From assembly GCA_032622095.1 (NCBI GenBank), contig CP136061.1:65227127-65291126 (forward strand): a stretch of DNA of 64,000 bases, given 5' to 3'. Below are positions 43,576 through 55,230 of this stretch, piece by piece. This DNA comes from Siphonodentalium dalli. Taxonomy: Eukaryota > Mollusca > Scaphopoda > Gadilida > Siphonodentaliidae. Numbering within the stretch: the stretch's first letter is position 1; every line of letters starts with the position of its first letter. Under the pieces are notes generated by a model. It made no database searches. It was given only the letters and a program-made list of their open reading frames with translations, and was not told the origin of the DNA. A program made the position numbers and the translations under genes.

Positions 43576-44765
43576 ATTTCAAGGCTGGCCTATCCCATGT
43601 TGTTGGGGTAAGAGGTGCCAGTAAAAACCATAAGTATCCATGTTGATCAAATCTCGCCAGCACAACATGTGACACCAGAATATTAAGTCCATAATGGCAG
43701 TGTCCATGATATTTTGTGTACCATTGACATAGTCTCAATGATATCCAATTTAAAAGTTTTTAAGTTTTTTAAAAAGTCAGTTTTATCAGCAGATATATTA
43801 AACTTCATTAGCCCTAGACCTATTGTACGTTGTAACATCTTTTGTCCCAAACTCTTTGAAACAAGCAAATCCAAGACAAGATTTTACCAACATGTGTATT
43901 GTAGTACTATTAAATCTTTGCGAACTTGGGCAAACAAATATCCATGGGCGCCGAAGCAGAGAGGCAGATGGGGTCACATCCCTCCCCCTCCCCATGGGGG
44001 CAAGAAAAACCTCAAATATCAGCTATTAAAACAGCATTGGGTTATTGTACTAAGAGAAAAATATACCCATTCTAGTAGCTTAGTATGAGCTTGCATGGTC
44101 CCATAAAGTGTTTAAACATGTGGCATGATTTCTAAAATTTTGTCATTTTTTGCATTTATGCCAACACATTTGACTGAGAAAAGTGCCAGCACTTGTCCTT
44201 TATTGCTTCCCTGAAAATATATAATTTTGCGAACCTGCATGGGTACACTTGTACTCAAACCAGAGGATAAGAACCAATTCAGTGACAGTATAAAAGGTCC
44301 GTGCATTATACAGAATTGATGAGGAACAGATATCACCCGGAGGCCTCTACAATGAAGTTGGATTCTCGTCGTATACAGAGCCTAATGGAAACACATCAGA
44401 TTTGTTTCTATCTAGTTCCGAGTTCCGATCAACGAGAATTAATTGCCTAGCTGCATCTGATGTGCAGTGAGAATTGTTCCATAAAACGGTTCACTTATTT
44501 TCTCAATCACGCTGAATGCAATCACACCAGGAGCCGATAGATATCGATAAATAATAAATGTATATGCAGCGTTTATGTAATAGTGCTATCCTTTGGGACG
44601 GCCTAATGATCTATGATCAAGTTTCACTTCAGTACTAACAAACTCACTAGTAAAGTCAATGACATATCAGGCAATTTCTATGAGACAGATGTGCCAGAAT
44701 ATCATCAATTCCCGAGAACATGAGAACATTTATGGTTTGCGCTACCACTTGACAAAATAAAAAAA
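43576..44765. other. Unassigned DNA, includes repeat unit 2 (about 44285-44430)
   Basis: The plus frame 43714-44088 (124 codons) has no recognised domain. The second unit of the direct repeat described at 43190 lies at about 44285-44430. Confidence 0.45.
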
Positions 44766-45040
44766 CAAGAGCATCGCTAGGGCGTGGCAAAATTCGCCCA
44801 TGGTTATTTATCCACAATGGGCCATAACTCAGGTGAAAATTGGTGGGGAGAACCAAAATTCGAACTTGGCCTGTATTTTGGGCTAGTAAGCTCAGGTACC
44901 AAATATCATTCCATTCAATTCAGACTTACTAACGTTATAATCCGGAAATGAAAAAAGTGAACAGACAGACGAACAGGCGGATGGATGGACAGACACACCA
45001 ATGACAAAATATGTCACTTTTTCAAAACAGGCGCATAATA
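44766..45040 (+). mobile_element. Pearl-like element P4, single core
   Basis: The left end ACAAGAGCATCGCTAGGGCG carries a small hairpin (GGGCG...CGCCC). The core has GGGCCATAACTCAGGTGAAA, TTCGAACTTGGCCTG and TACCAAATATCATTCC. A GACAGACGAACAGGCGGATG microsatellite (about 44962-44998) and the end CAAAACAGGCGCATAATA follow. Confidence 0.7.
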
Positions 45041-45599
45041 ATTCACATTTGGTAAAAGCTATTTTCATTTGGCAAAAGTTTTGACAAGCGAGTTTTCATT
45101 TCCACAAGAAAGTAGCAAGTATTTATTTAGAAACTGGTTGCCTAAACCATCCGTCACGAATGCCTCTCAGCAGTTTTCTGGTAGTGACTTATGCAGGTTA
45201 AAGGAAGTTAACGCCTCTATCAAGAGGTAGCTAATCTGACTGAATATCAGATAGATAGGTCCTGCTTCTGATTGGCCCAAATCCTGTCACAGGCCAGGCG
45301 ACAAATCACACTGTCGCCCGCTAACCAGCGTGACATTGTTTTTGTCGCCCGCATGATATTATATTGCAAGAAGAATATCTCCAATAAAACTCACTCAGCG
45401 ATTTCACATCACAAATAAAGTACGAGAATCATAAATCTTATATACCCCACAGGTTCGCAAAAAGCACAAGTTATGGTGTTTGCTAATTTGCATATATTTA
45501 GTTAACACTAATATTTGAACTTTTAAGTTGATACTTTAATCAGAAATGTGTTATTCAGTACTTTTGACATTGTAAATTCAATTCAATAATTCAATATCT
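45041..45599. other. Unassigned non-coding DNA
   Basis: No gene or repeat family is recognised. Confidence 0.35.
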
Positions 45600-45750
45600 T
45601 CGTCTCAAAATTATGGTGCGAGCTTAAATGAGTAGATCCCTTCAAACATAACCTGTATTTCGTACTAGTAAACCCACATACCAAATGTCATTACATTCTA
45701 TTCAGACTTTCTAAAGTTATCATCCGAAAATGAATAAAGTGAACAGAAGG
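45600..45750 (+). mobile_element. Pearl-like core fragment
   Basis: ACCTGTATTTCGTACTAG, AAACCCACATACCAAATG and AAAGTTATCATCCGAAAATG match the pearl-like cores at 44.8 and 57 kb. The microsatellite is reduced to AACAGAAGG and the ends are missing. Confidence 0.6.
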
Positions 45751-45764
45751 ATCATTAACATAAC

Positions 45765-46624
45765 CAGGGTTTCCGCTATACCGGCAGGAGGTCCCCTTGA
45801 CAGCCCCGTTCCCCGCCAAGTTTTCCCCTCCTGCCATACTCCAGGACATACTGCATGTCTATAAAGGTATAAAGATGTTTAAAACTTCTGAATTTTGTTG
45901 GAATAGTACTAAGGAATTTTAAAAGGTGAATTTATTTTATATCTTGTGAGTGTACACACTCTAAACGCGTTGTTATACAGAAAATTGAGACAGGAAGTGA
46001 TCGGAACTGACATCGCTAGAAGCTATGCCTTTGAGGCTGGTTAGTTACGTTGCGGTTAGTACCCGGTTATGTTATGCAAAAGAGCAGTATTTTAATCGTA
46101 TCTGTCATGTTTTATACCGCAAAATATACTGTTCACTTTGTAATAGAGCGAGAGAGAAATGTGGAAGTAGCCGCACCAGGCATCAAGGCATCTTACCACT
46201 GCCCACAAAGAATACTCATCGGCCAGATATGTAATCAGCCTTCTATATTTACACTGCAGCATCTAAAATATATTCCGATTACTTTATGCATCCGAAATAT
46301 CTGCTGGGTCTTCCACAGTGAGTCTTTTAACATTAAGGAGCACGTTTAATTCGGGATCCAAATTACTGGTGTTCTGTACTTCGTAAATTAATTTATATCT
46401 AATAAATTTACTAGTTTTAAAGTTACAGGTACATGTATAAGGTTTGATAGCTTGGCACTTGGGCAGAAATGGAACAAAACAATCTGCCATTTCTACTCTC
46501 ACACGATTCTATTGGCCGATATAACGAAAGTAGTTCAACCAGTGCTAAAATAGGCTACTTTTACCTGGATTTTTCCCCTTGATGGCTACCGGCCCCATTC
46601 CACTACCCCCTAGCGGAAACCCTG
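45765..46624. mobile_element. CAGGGTTTCCGC-ended element H, copy 2 (860 bp)
   Basis: The ends are CAGGGTTTCCGCTA and TAGCGGAAACCCTG, exact inverses over 14 bases. ACATAAC flanks both sides (45758-45764 and 46625-46631), again 7 bp. The subterminal C-rich blocks loosely resemble copy 1. The overlapping plus frames (46025-46349, up to 99 codons) have no recognised domain. Confidence 0.8.
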
Positions 46625-46699
46625 ACATAACACACGTCAGTTTTTGTCAAAATGGGTATAGAAAAAAGAATTGCAAGGTTTATTCAGAAACAGAAAAGG

Positions 46700-47490
46700 A
46701 TAGATCATGCCATGAATCTCTACTCTGGTTAATAATGCCTGTAGAGATCATATTCTAAAATAACTCGAGGTGTGACTGTCCCAATGGGACTACGGATACC
46801 CCCCTGTTTTAAAAATATACTCAGATGTTTCACATGTCAGTGAACATTTAGTTAAAATAATAAAATAACAGTTCCCATTGCAGGTGTACAACCATAACCC
46901 TAATCTTAAACCTATTGACCGAAAAATGTAGGAATAAAAGCTTGAACAAAATTATGCATGTTGCGAAAAAGGGGAATAACTCCATACAAAGAATGTCGGA
47001 CAGACGTCATAATTGCAGGTGGACAAGTTCCCATGGTACTAAATATCAGTGCCAAGATTAAAAAACATTGACCGAAAAATGTAGGAATAAAAGCTCGGAC
47101 AAAAGTATACATGTTGCGAAAATTATCTAAGTCGAAAAAGGGGGGATAACTCCACCAAAAAAAGTCCGACAGATGTCATAATCGCAGGTGCACAGGTTCC
47201 CATGGTGGTTGATGTCTGTGCCAAGTTTCACGGAAAAACGACTGAGAAAAACTCCGGACAAATTTGTGTCCACAGACGGACGGATGACGGACGGACGGAC
47301 GGACAAGCTGACTCCAGTATACTCCCCCTAACTTCGTTACGGGGGGTATAACTAAGAAATATGTTCCCCGCGTTATTTTTTCTACTTTCTAAGGTTCCCT
47401 GTCAAAACTTCAATAAGTTACAAGGTTTTGTACTGGTGGAATATGATCTCTGTTGGGGTTAGACAGAGTAGAGATTCGTGGCATGATCTA
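46700..47490. mobile_element. Element Q, copy 2, split by a pearl-like insertion
   Basis: The left outer arm (about 46700-46766) has GATCATGCCATGAATCTCTA and GTAGAGATCATATTCTA. The right arm (47353-47490) has AACTAAGAAATATGTTCCCC, GGTGGAATATGATCTCTG and TAGAGATTCGTGGCATGATC. Together they match Q copy 1. The inner left arm and spacer are missing, replaced by the pearl-like element. Confidence 0.6.
46768..47354 (+). mobile_element. Pearl-like element P5, about two cores
   Basis: The left end CGAGGTGTGACTGTCCCAAT carries GGATACCCCCC. The cores contain GACCGAAAAATGTAGGAATA at about 46918 and 47071 (153-bp period), plus GGGGAATAACTCCA and GGTTCCCATGGT. A GGACGGATGACGGACGGACG microsatellite (47276-47303) precedes the right hairpin CTCCCCCTAACTTCGTTACG/GGGGGTATA. 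Confidence 0.75.
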
Positions 47491-48076
47491 AGACAAGGAT
47501 TTTTTTCTCATGTGTGATGATGCTTTTATTTTATAGTTAAAGGTTTCATGGATGAGGTGAACATCATTTTACATTATGTAACGTGCCTGGAGAATGACAG
47601 GGCCCAAGACAATGGAGCAGTGTGATTTTCAGGAACAGGAATATATTTAATTCACACTTTTTGACGGAAGTGTTTGCCTTGATACAACATTGCCCTAATC
47701 TGGTGGAGAGAACCCAATAATCACTAAAGAGGTTCTTTCAAAATAGATTCATCAGAATATTGCCAATAGTATAAACATGGTTTGTTCTTCTGGGGCGTAT
47801 GCTACCATTCTTTTATCTGGGATTGTTACAGCATATTGTTACTGTTTGTTATTGTGGGGCCTGTCAGGAGGCAGAATGCCCTTTGACTAAGCTTAATTAA
47901 GTCTTTTATACTCCAATATCTACAAACGGAGGGAGTACAAAAAGGGGGAGATGTTGCATAGATTTTTATAATAGCAGGACATGTATGAATTTAGCAGGGA
48001 AAGCTTTCATCTGATTACAAACTGTTAGTTGTTACTTTGGAAGAAGAGATATCTCTTCGTGTGAAAACAAATTCTA
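47491..48076. other. Unassigned non-coding DNA
   Basis: Nothing recognised. Confidence 0.35.
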
Positions 48077-48348
48077 TTAACACTTTCATTGCGGGAGCAG
48101 CATTGAAGATTCTGTGCCAGTACATTCTCTTATATATGTGAGTCTCCCATATGGAGCCTCACATATATAAGAGGAGCCTCACATATATAAGAGAATACAC
48201 TGGCTTACAAGGTCAAGGGAAATATTGTTAGGCCAATGTATTCTCTTATATATGCGATGCTCCCTATGGGAGACTCGCATATATAAGAGCATGCATTGGT
48301 ACAGGGTTTTCACAAAATTTCATGAAGCTCCAGTCATCGAAGGGTTAA
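48077..48348 (+). mobile_element. TTAA element, family T2 copy E (272 bp), two hairpins
   Basis: The ends are TTAACACTTTCATTGCGGGA and GTCATCGAAGGGTTAA. The first hairpin contains ACATTCTCTTATATATGTGA with its inverse, part of which (GAGCCTCACATATATAAGAG) is repeated. The second hairpin is AATGTATTCTCTTATATATG with GCATATATAAGAGCATGCAT. GCTTACAAGGTCAAGG lies between them. Confidence 0.8.
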
Positions 48349-48977
48349 GGTGGTGCGAGGTTACCAAATATTTTGCTACAATCGCAGAAATCCCAATTTC
48401 CCAACTAAAAATGGAGATTCATGACTCGATGCCACTGATTACTATTTATGGTTGACTTGAAATATGGGTGCTGTTGAATTTCAATGGGAAATTATTTTTA
48501 AGCTCAGCAACAAACTGTCTTATGAACTTCCAAGAATCCGCAAGTTATCAAGTTTGTAAACTTAATGGTTTCTTAGTTCATATATTCTTTTGAGTAGAAA
48601 AACATTTTCCCTTGAAAATGTTTAAGTGTAGTGTGCCAATATGCACTAACAGTATATCTTTTACCAGAAAATAAACCAATGCTTGCCCAAATTAAAGCCA
48701 CATTATGTTTGTTCTCCAAAATACAAATAATAATATTCTCTTTTGTATTTTTCCCAGTATCAAAAATAGGTCGATAAATACCTGAACTTAGTTTTATGAA
48801 CATGCTATGTCCCAGAAAAACGCAATGAAGTCATAAACAATACAATTCCTGTGCTATTTGTATTCATTAAATTCTGGAATCGGACACGGAATAACATGGA
48901 GATTCAGCTTCATTTCTGGAAGATTTAGTTTTGAAAATTTGCCATTAATGTTTAAAATGTTTCATCTGTATGCCACC
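48349..48977. other. Unassigned non-coding DNA
   Basis: Nothing recognised. The minus frame 48573-48803 lacks a signature. Confidence 0.35.
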
Positions 48978-49226
48978 TTAACCTTTTCTATACTAAATAG
49001 ATTCTTCCTCTAAGTTATAAAAGTATACATTGGTATGGTCAATTATTCATCTGGAGGGATTTTCAGAAAAAATAAGCAGGTAACATAATAAAAGTACAGA
49101 AGGAATCCTAGTTATTGGATGGAAATGTTCAGATAATAAGTTCAACAAACCGGTCATTTGCTGAACATATTATCTGAACATAAGGGATAACTACTCGTCA
49201 ATGAGTATTTAGTAGAGGAAGGTTTA
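48978..49226 (+). mobile_element. T3-family TTAA element (249 bp)
   Basis: TTAACCTTTTCTATACTAAA at the left and TAGAGGAAGGTTTAA at the right. It contains GGTATGGTCAATTATTCATC, AAATGTTCAGATAATAAGTT, CTGAACATATTATCTGAACA and CTCGTCAATGAGTATTTAG. Confidence 0.75.
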
Positions 49227-49437
49227 ATACACGGTCAACCTAGGTTTTCTGTATGATTCTGTCCCAAAAGAGTGTGTAGGAGTGGTGGAAGGACTCAAGG
49301 GTAAAGATGGCACAACCTTTAGAAGGGATCTTTTCTCAAATGTATATTATGCATTTCGTATGGATGGGTGTCAGTGGTTGACAGGGGAGTAGTCTGCATG
49401 CCCCAATTCCCTGCTGTGCCACCAATGCTGTCTGAAA
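49227..49437. other. Unassigned non-coding DNA
   Basis: A short spacer between T3 and T2 elements; nothing recognised. Confidence 0.35.
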
Positions 49438-49692
49438 TTAACCCTTTCATGGCGGGAGCTCCGCTGATGCAGCATTAAAGATCCTGTGCCAGTGCATTCT
49501 CGTATAAATGCGAGTCTTCCATATATAAGAGAATGCACTGGCCACTGGCTTACAAGGTCAAGGTAAATAATGTTAGGCCAATGCGTCTCTTATATATGCA
49601 AGGCTCCCTATGAGACACTCACATATATAAGAGAATGCATTGGCACAGGGTTTTCCCAAAATTTTAGGAAGCTCCAGTCACGGAAGATTTAA
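49438..49692 (+). mobile_element. TTAA element, family T2 copy F (255 bp)
   Basis: It starts TTAACCCTTTCATGGCGGGA and ends CCAGTCACGGAAGATTTAA. The two-hairpin plan is that of copy E (GTGCATTCTCGTATAAATGC, then CAATGCGTCTCTTATATATG with its partner), with GCTTACAAGGTCAAGG between. The right TTAA end is worn. Confidence 0.75.
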
Positions 49693-50597
49693 GAGACTCA
49701 TTACTATGAAGTCCCACTGAGATACAGCGAATTCTTTGATGATAAAGCTCTTGACTATCAATTGTGGAATATTACTAAAGGCCAATCTAGTTAGACACTC
49801 GGTATGAATACCTGCTGAATATATTAACGCTCACAATCGTCCTCAAGTCTGGACTGTTAATTTAGATATTCAGCCGACTGAATTCATCACTGAACTAAAC
49901 TCTCTCATGTCTGAGATGAAATGAGTCTTATCATCTTATTCATTTATCTCAACAAAGTTGTGTGCATGATGAATATTCCTGAAGATTACACCACATATTA
50001 AGAGTAGTGACCAGTGTACACACAAAGACTCTCCTGAGTAGTCGCCATCTATTGGTTGGTTATGTGGTATGATGGCTATGATGAAGATGTACCCTTTGGA
50101 TGCTTGAGGTCATGAGTCTGGTTCTCGGGTGAGTCAGGTGACCTTAGTACTAACTCTTTTGATTATATATGTTACATGATAAATGGGAATCCCTTCTTCT
50201 TTATAAACATTTTTATTACATGTTTTTTGCTGGAAAAAAAAAAGATCCTCTGCCTCATCCGGGTGTCATAATTTTTAAGCCATTACACAAATGTGTGTGG
50301 AATGAAATAACATTCTATTCACTTAATGTAAATAATGAGGATTGCTATCAATAATGATCTTAAAAATAAAATCATTACACATATCACATAAGGATCAACC
50401 ACAAAAAATCTTTGAAAACAATCAGTTAGGAGATTGGTCGTGTATGCAATAAAGACAGAACCACACATGTGTCACTGGCTGATAATATAGTTTATACATG
50501 AGTGTAAATCTCAAGCTGTTATACTGTGTACGGTCTGTTCTTCACCTTATATGTATGTATGCTTTTAATATATTATACAAAGCTCAAAGTGAGTATA
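49693..50597. other. Unassigned non-coding DNA
   Basis: No gene or repeat family is recognised. Confidence 0.4.
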
Positions 50598-50822
50598 TTA
50601 ACCCTTTCTGTACTAAACACTCATTTATGAGTAGTTCCCTCAGGAAATGTTCAGATAATAAGTTCAACAAACGGCCATAGGTTGTTAGTTGAACTTACTA
50701 TCTGAACATTTTCCACCAATGAATATGAATCATTCTGCACTTGTATTATCTGTTTTTCTGTCCATTCCAATGTATACTTTTAAAATTGAATGGGAGAATC
50801 CATTTAGTATAGAAAAGGTTAA
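50598..50822 (-). mobile_element. T3-family TTAA element (225 bp), reverse orientation
   Basis: TTAACCCTTTCTGTACTAAA at the left and TAGTATAGAAAAGGTTAA at the right. The hairpin GTTCAGATAATAAGTTCAAC / GTTGAACTTACTATCTGAAC is intact, followed by ATTGAATGGGAGAATCC. Confidence 0.8.
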
Positions 50823-50907
50823 AGCTAGAGAGGAGGACACTGTCGATTGGGATTAATAATGATAGGAGTGAAGAGGCACTGTAGAGCGAGGGGAGGGTAC
50901 AACATTC

Positions 50908-51086
50908 ACAGTGGGCTAGCATCACTAAATTCATCCTCTGGGGACCTTATTCTGCATGGCCTAATGCAATGGGAGACATGGACACATATTTAAGTTCCCA
51001 GAGGGTGAAGATGGTGGTGTGCACCCATTGGGCACCTTGATTATGCAATGTGTCGTCTGCCAATTTGGGTATAAAGAGAAACTAAA
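50908..51086. mobile_element. Pal2 element, copy c, with extension
   Basis: A right half (CAGTGGGCTAGCATCACTAA, CATCCTCTGGGGACCTTAT) is followed by about 130 bases ending GTCTGCCAATTTGGGTATAA and AGAAACTAAACTAAACT. The inverse of that extension lies beside copy e at 60.85-60.92 kb, so the Pal2 family is longer than its 90-base palindrome. Confidence 0.6.
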
Positions 51087-51652
51087 CTAAACTAGAGGTG
51101 TGACTGTCCCAATGGGACTAAGGATACCCCCCGTATTTTTAAAATACTAAGATGTTTCACATGTCAGTAAACATTTAGTTAAAATAATAAAATAACAGTT
51201 CCCATTGCCTGGTGCACAACCCTAACCCTAATCTTAAACCTATTGACCGAAAAATGTAGGAATAAAAGCTCGGACAAAATTATGCATGTTGCGAAAATGT
51301 TCTAAGTCGAAAAAGGGGGATAACTCCACCAAACAATGTCGGACAGACGTCATAATCGCAGGTGCACATGTTCCCATGGTACTAAATATCTGTGCCAAGT
51401 TTTAAAAAAAAATTGACCTAAAAATGTAGGAATAAAAGCTCTGAAAAAATTATACATGTTGCGAAATATTTCTAAGTCGAAAAAGTGGGATAACTCCACC
51501 AAAAAAAGACTGACAGATGTCATAATCGCAGGTGCACATGTTCCCATGGTGTTTGATGTCTGTGCCAAGTTTCACGGAAATTGATCAAAAAACGAATCAG
51601 AAAAACTCCGGATAAATTTGAGGGGGGGGGGGGGGGGGGGGGGGGGGGTATA
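51087..51652 (+). mobile_element. Pearl-like element P6, end replaced by a G27 run
   Basis: The left end GAGGTGTGACTGTCCCAATG and GGATACCCCCC match P5. The cores contain GACCGAAAAATGTAGGAATA at about 51246 and a diverged form at 51416. Where P5 has a GACGG microsatellite and hairpin, P6 has a G run (51622-51648) followed by TATA. The minus frame 51350-51568 follows the cores. Confidence 0.75.
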
Positions 51653-51734
51653 AAAAAGAAAATTAACTTTCTAAGGAAGTTTCTAAAGAATCTAAAAAAG
51701 ACTTGTACATTTGATAATAAAGTTACTTTCCAGA

Positions 51735-51822
51735 GGAGATGAGGCCTAAGCAGAATTTAGTGATGCTAGCCCACTGTGGGAAATATCGTCACTAAATTCA
51801 CCCTCTGGGGACCTCATTCTGC
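51735..51822. mobile_element. Pal2 small palindromic element, copy d
   Basis: GAGGCCTAAGCAGAATTTAG, GATGCTAGCCCACTG and TCACTAAATTCACCCTCTGG followed by GGACCTCATTCTGC. The outer left arm (AATGAGGTCCCCAGAGGGTG) is missing, fused instead to GGCCTAAGCAG. Confidence 0.65.
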
Positions 51823-54720
51823 GCTTGTCCAGCACAATATTTTGAGGCCTGTGTACAGTGTACGTGTCACCTAAGGACTTGGTGGGCTGGAGTCCCCTGT
51901 GTGCCCACCTGCTCTGTTGCCCTTGGATAATGTTTCAACCTCTTCATGCATTATTTGTTACACACAACTCTATAGTGAGTTGCTCACTATACACAACTTA
52001 ATAGAACCTATTAGAGCCTATATCCAACAAAAATGCCAGCATGCTTGGGCATGTGAAAATAGAAAACCTTTAGAAATCAAAATCGCTAGCTAAAGCAATA
52101 AAGTTGAAAATATTGATGAAGAGATATACCGTGTAACCAGGAGATACAACTGTTTATGCTTTGACTAAAGAGCCTGAGAGTAATAAACCGAATGGCAAAT
52201 ATTTACCGAATTGATTCCACATAAATTCCTACCATATATGTACTCTTATAATTCCCTGGGATAATTCAGCTGGAATACAGACATAAATAAGCCATCACTC
52301 GGTTATTCTGTGCCCCGTATTTAATGACAGGAGACTATCTATAATTTTCAAGGTCCACATGGGATTGAAGTTTGTGGCTGTGGAGCCATTTACAATTTAT
52401 GATGTGCAGTTCAGCTCAGGGAATTGTAAGCAATTGTGACCAAAATGGAACATCATGCAGAAATTAATTTTTTACACACTTTAATTTGTATTGTGGGACT
52501 TTTTTTTTTAGATATTACTAGAAGATGACCCTGCTGATTTGAATTTTTTTTGGAAAAGTCACATGCGTATAAAACATTCAAAAACATGTATATTGTAAAA
52601 CATTCTAATAATGGCTCTGTTGGTTTTTGCAAATGGCCATAATTTAGATTGCTACTCCTGTCAGCATGCAAACACCAGCGCCACCATTATTAAAATATTA
52701 AAAAATATATTTGTTCTTAATGTTTCACAGTCACTGTGGTTCTTTCTACAAACGCTTAGATTAATAGCCAAACACCACAAAAATGAAAACTCTAAAGGTA
52801 CTTTTCTTCACAAAATGATTTATTTCCAACCAGCATCATAGCAATTCAGCAAGATCCAACCAACATCATAGCAAATTAGCAGGATCATTTAACCAGGGCT
52901 GAAGTTTTCCAAATATGGATACTAATAATTTTGACAGATCACAGACTTGCAAATCGGGCCTGCCCTTTCATATCTCGACACAGAAAATCACCTAGTTTGT
53001 TAATAGACAGTAAACTACCTGTATATTACCTGTACAATAACCCTAATTAGGTAGATCTTTAGTACATTAATATAAAATGCTTGTGATTTCACCAAGGCAT
53101 TCTGAGATATGACACCTCGGCTTCCTGTCAACAAGGTTAATGGAACGAATGAAGAAAATTCAGATTTAATCAAGCAGTATTAGCACGAATGCCCTCAGAT
53201 GACTGGGCCGATCACCAATTACCACAATTTATCTCCCGTGGTTTTCATCAGCGATTTCAGGGCACAAGTACTGTACCTACACCAGCGATACCAAGTAACA
53301 ATCACAGCCTAATAACATGACTTTGTGACCGATGGGGTTTTCATGGTTCTTATTTAATTTGCACCTGTCAATTTCAGCGACAATGGATTCAAGCGAGCAG
53401 CCCAGTAAATGGGAATAAAAGTCAGGGATGTGGCTAGAAGTTCTTTGTTGGTTATGTCCAATCTTTGATTTTCAACTGCAACACCCACCCCATCACACCC
53501 CCACCCCTGATAACTAAAACTTGCACCATATTGCAAGTTGGAATTGTATTTCAAATAATACATTAAACTCTCAATCTAAAAAAAATTCAACATAACACCC
53601 CCCAACTCTTAATTATGACTGGAATATTCAAACTGATGGTCAATTCAGTCTAAAATTTTGACTGAAATAGGAAAATGTGCATATCTTGGTCTAGAAATTA
53701 CTTCTAGCTAAAATATCAGCCAATTTTCAGTCTGAAACTTCCAACTGATGTTGACTGGATCAGACATGAAATTTACAGTTGTTGAAACTTCTGAAACGCC
53801 AACACCTCCAAAAGGTAAACCAGATTGGCCTGAAAAATTCTGTGAATTTGCATCATGTGGCTAGCAACAAAAATGAATACTTTAAAAAATTTGACCATGT
53901 CTTATGCCATATATAAATGGAACACTATTTCTCTGTTCTTTTTTGTTGTAAATGTTTCAAATTTGTATTTCAACTGCTAGTTGTTTTTATATATTTGTCA
54001 TGAATGGCTTCATTTTCTTAATATTTTCATTTCAAACCACAGATAAATTAAAAACATTTATCAGGTTTCAAAGTCCCATGTTATTAATGCTGAAAGTTCA
54101 AAAAGGTTTAATAGACTTATGAGGTGTGATACTATCATCTATACTTGGTATTATGATGTCCCACAATTATTCCCCAATGCCTACTTCAGAGTTACTGCAC
54201 ATATGTACCTCACCGTAAGATAGTCAGTATATCCCCAGAGCGGCCATTCTCGAATCTAACGATCATTCTCAGAATGACACAAAAGAGGTAAATAGGTCAA
54301 CCTCAAGTGTGACAATTAATCGAGCTCCGTCCAAAGAGACTCCCAATTGCAGCATTTCCAATCAAGTTTGTTAATCATTTGCTCGCTCAAACTCAATAAA
54401 TGACCCACAGGTCATTTGCAGACAAATTTAAGATGGGTCTCACACCCAAATGAGCGGATGTATGTAATTTAGCAAGAATGGCCACTGCTCGATCGGCACA
54501 TTGACAAATCTCCGGAGATCTCATCGTGAAAGCTTCTAATCATTTTTGATTGAAGAAAGATTACAATGTAATTGACACTGTGAACTTCAATCAATAATTC
54601 AACAACTGGAAAATGTGTGCATGTAGGAAGTGTCATGGCGAAGACGGAACGACATTATACACCGCTGGTCCGATGCCGAGTGCCAGTGACATATTGTTCT
54701 TAATTTGAAGACATTATCAA
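51823..54720. other. Unassigned non-coding DNA
   Basis: The longest stretch (2.9 kb) without a recognised repeat. No ORF longer than about 76 codons, and no exon with a known domain. It could include intron or regulatory sequence of a neighbouring gene, but nothing in it shows that. Confidence 0.45.
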
Positions 54721-54721
54721 T

Positions 54722-55203
54722 GATGACTGACTCGTGCCTCAATTATAACAATCAGATTGATAGTTAGTTCTTGCTGATGCCTTCTAATCTGGCGTGGAAG
54801 AACTTGTCAGCTGGAGTACTGTCTTCAATTTCGACATGCTAATATGGGAATGATCTGCCTGAAATATATAGACTGTCGAACATCATTGATAGTCTGAAGT
54901 CAATGGCTTTAATATTGTTGTACTTTCTTAGTTAATTTAGTATAAAAAAGTAGTTTTCCACATTTATATGGCGTGATCTATAACATTTCAATGTACTTGT
55001 ATGATATGTAGACAGAATGTTATTTTGGGTTTCATGCCAGCAGTTCTAAAACAAAGGTTCATATTACTCCGAAGCCTTCTCAATGAAAACTGACTTGTGC
55101 CTCAATTATAACAATCCAACTAATGGTTATTTCTTCGTTGGCTGAGTAGTCTTCAGCTTGGACATGCTATTATGGGAGCAATCTGACTGACAGCACAGAC
55201 TTC
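54722..55203. repeat. Diverged direct repeat, two units
   Basis: Unit 1 (about 54722-54885) and unit 2 (about 55084-55203) share GTGCCTCAATTATAACAATC, TTAGTTCTT/TTATTTCTTC, GTCTTCA and GACATGCTAATATGGGA, then ATCTG. The order is the same, with unit 2 shorter. It looks like an old local duplication or two copies of an unnamed repeat. Confidence 0.6.
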
Positions 55204-55230
55204 ACTTAGGCAGCATCAACAACAATTTGA

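Noticed and set aside
43714-44088. 124-codon plus frame with a basic, proline-rich C-terminal part
   Set aside because: Overlapping frames on both strands are open as well, and no domain, repeat-encoded protein or splice structure could be seen.
51823-54720. Candidate regulatory or conserved non-coding block
   Set aside because: It is simply the longest stretch without repeats I can name. Without cross-species comparison there is no evidence for function.
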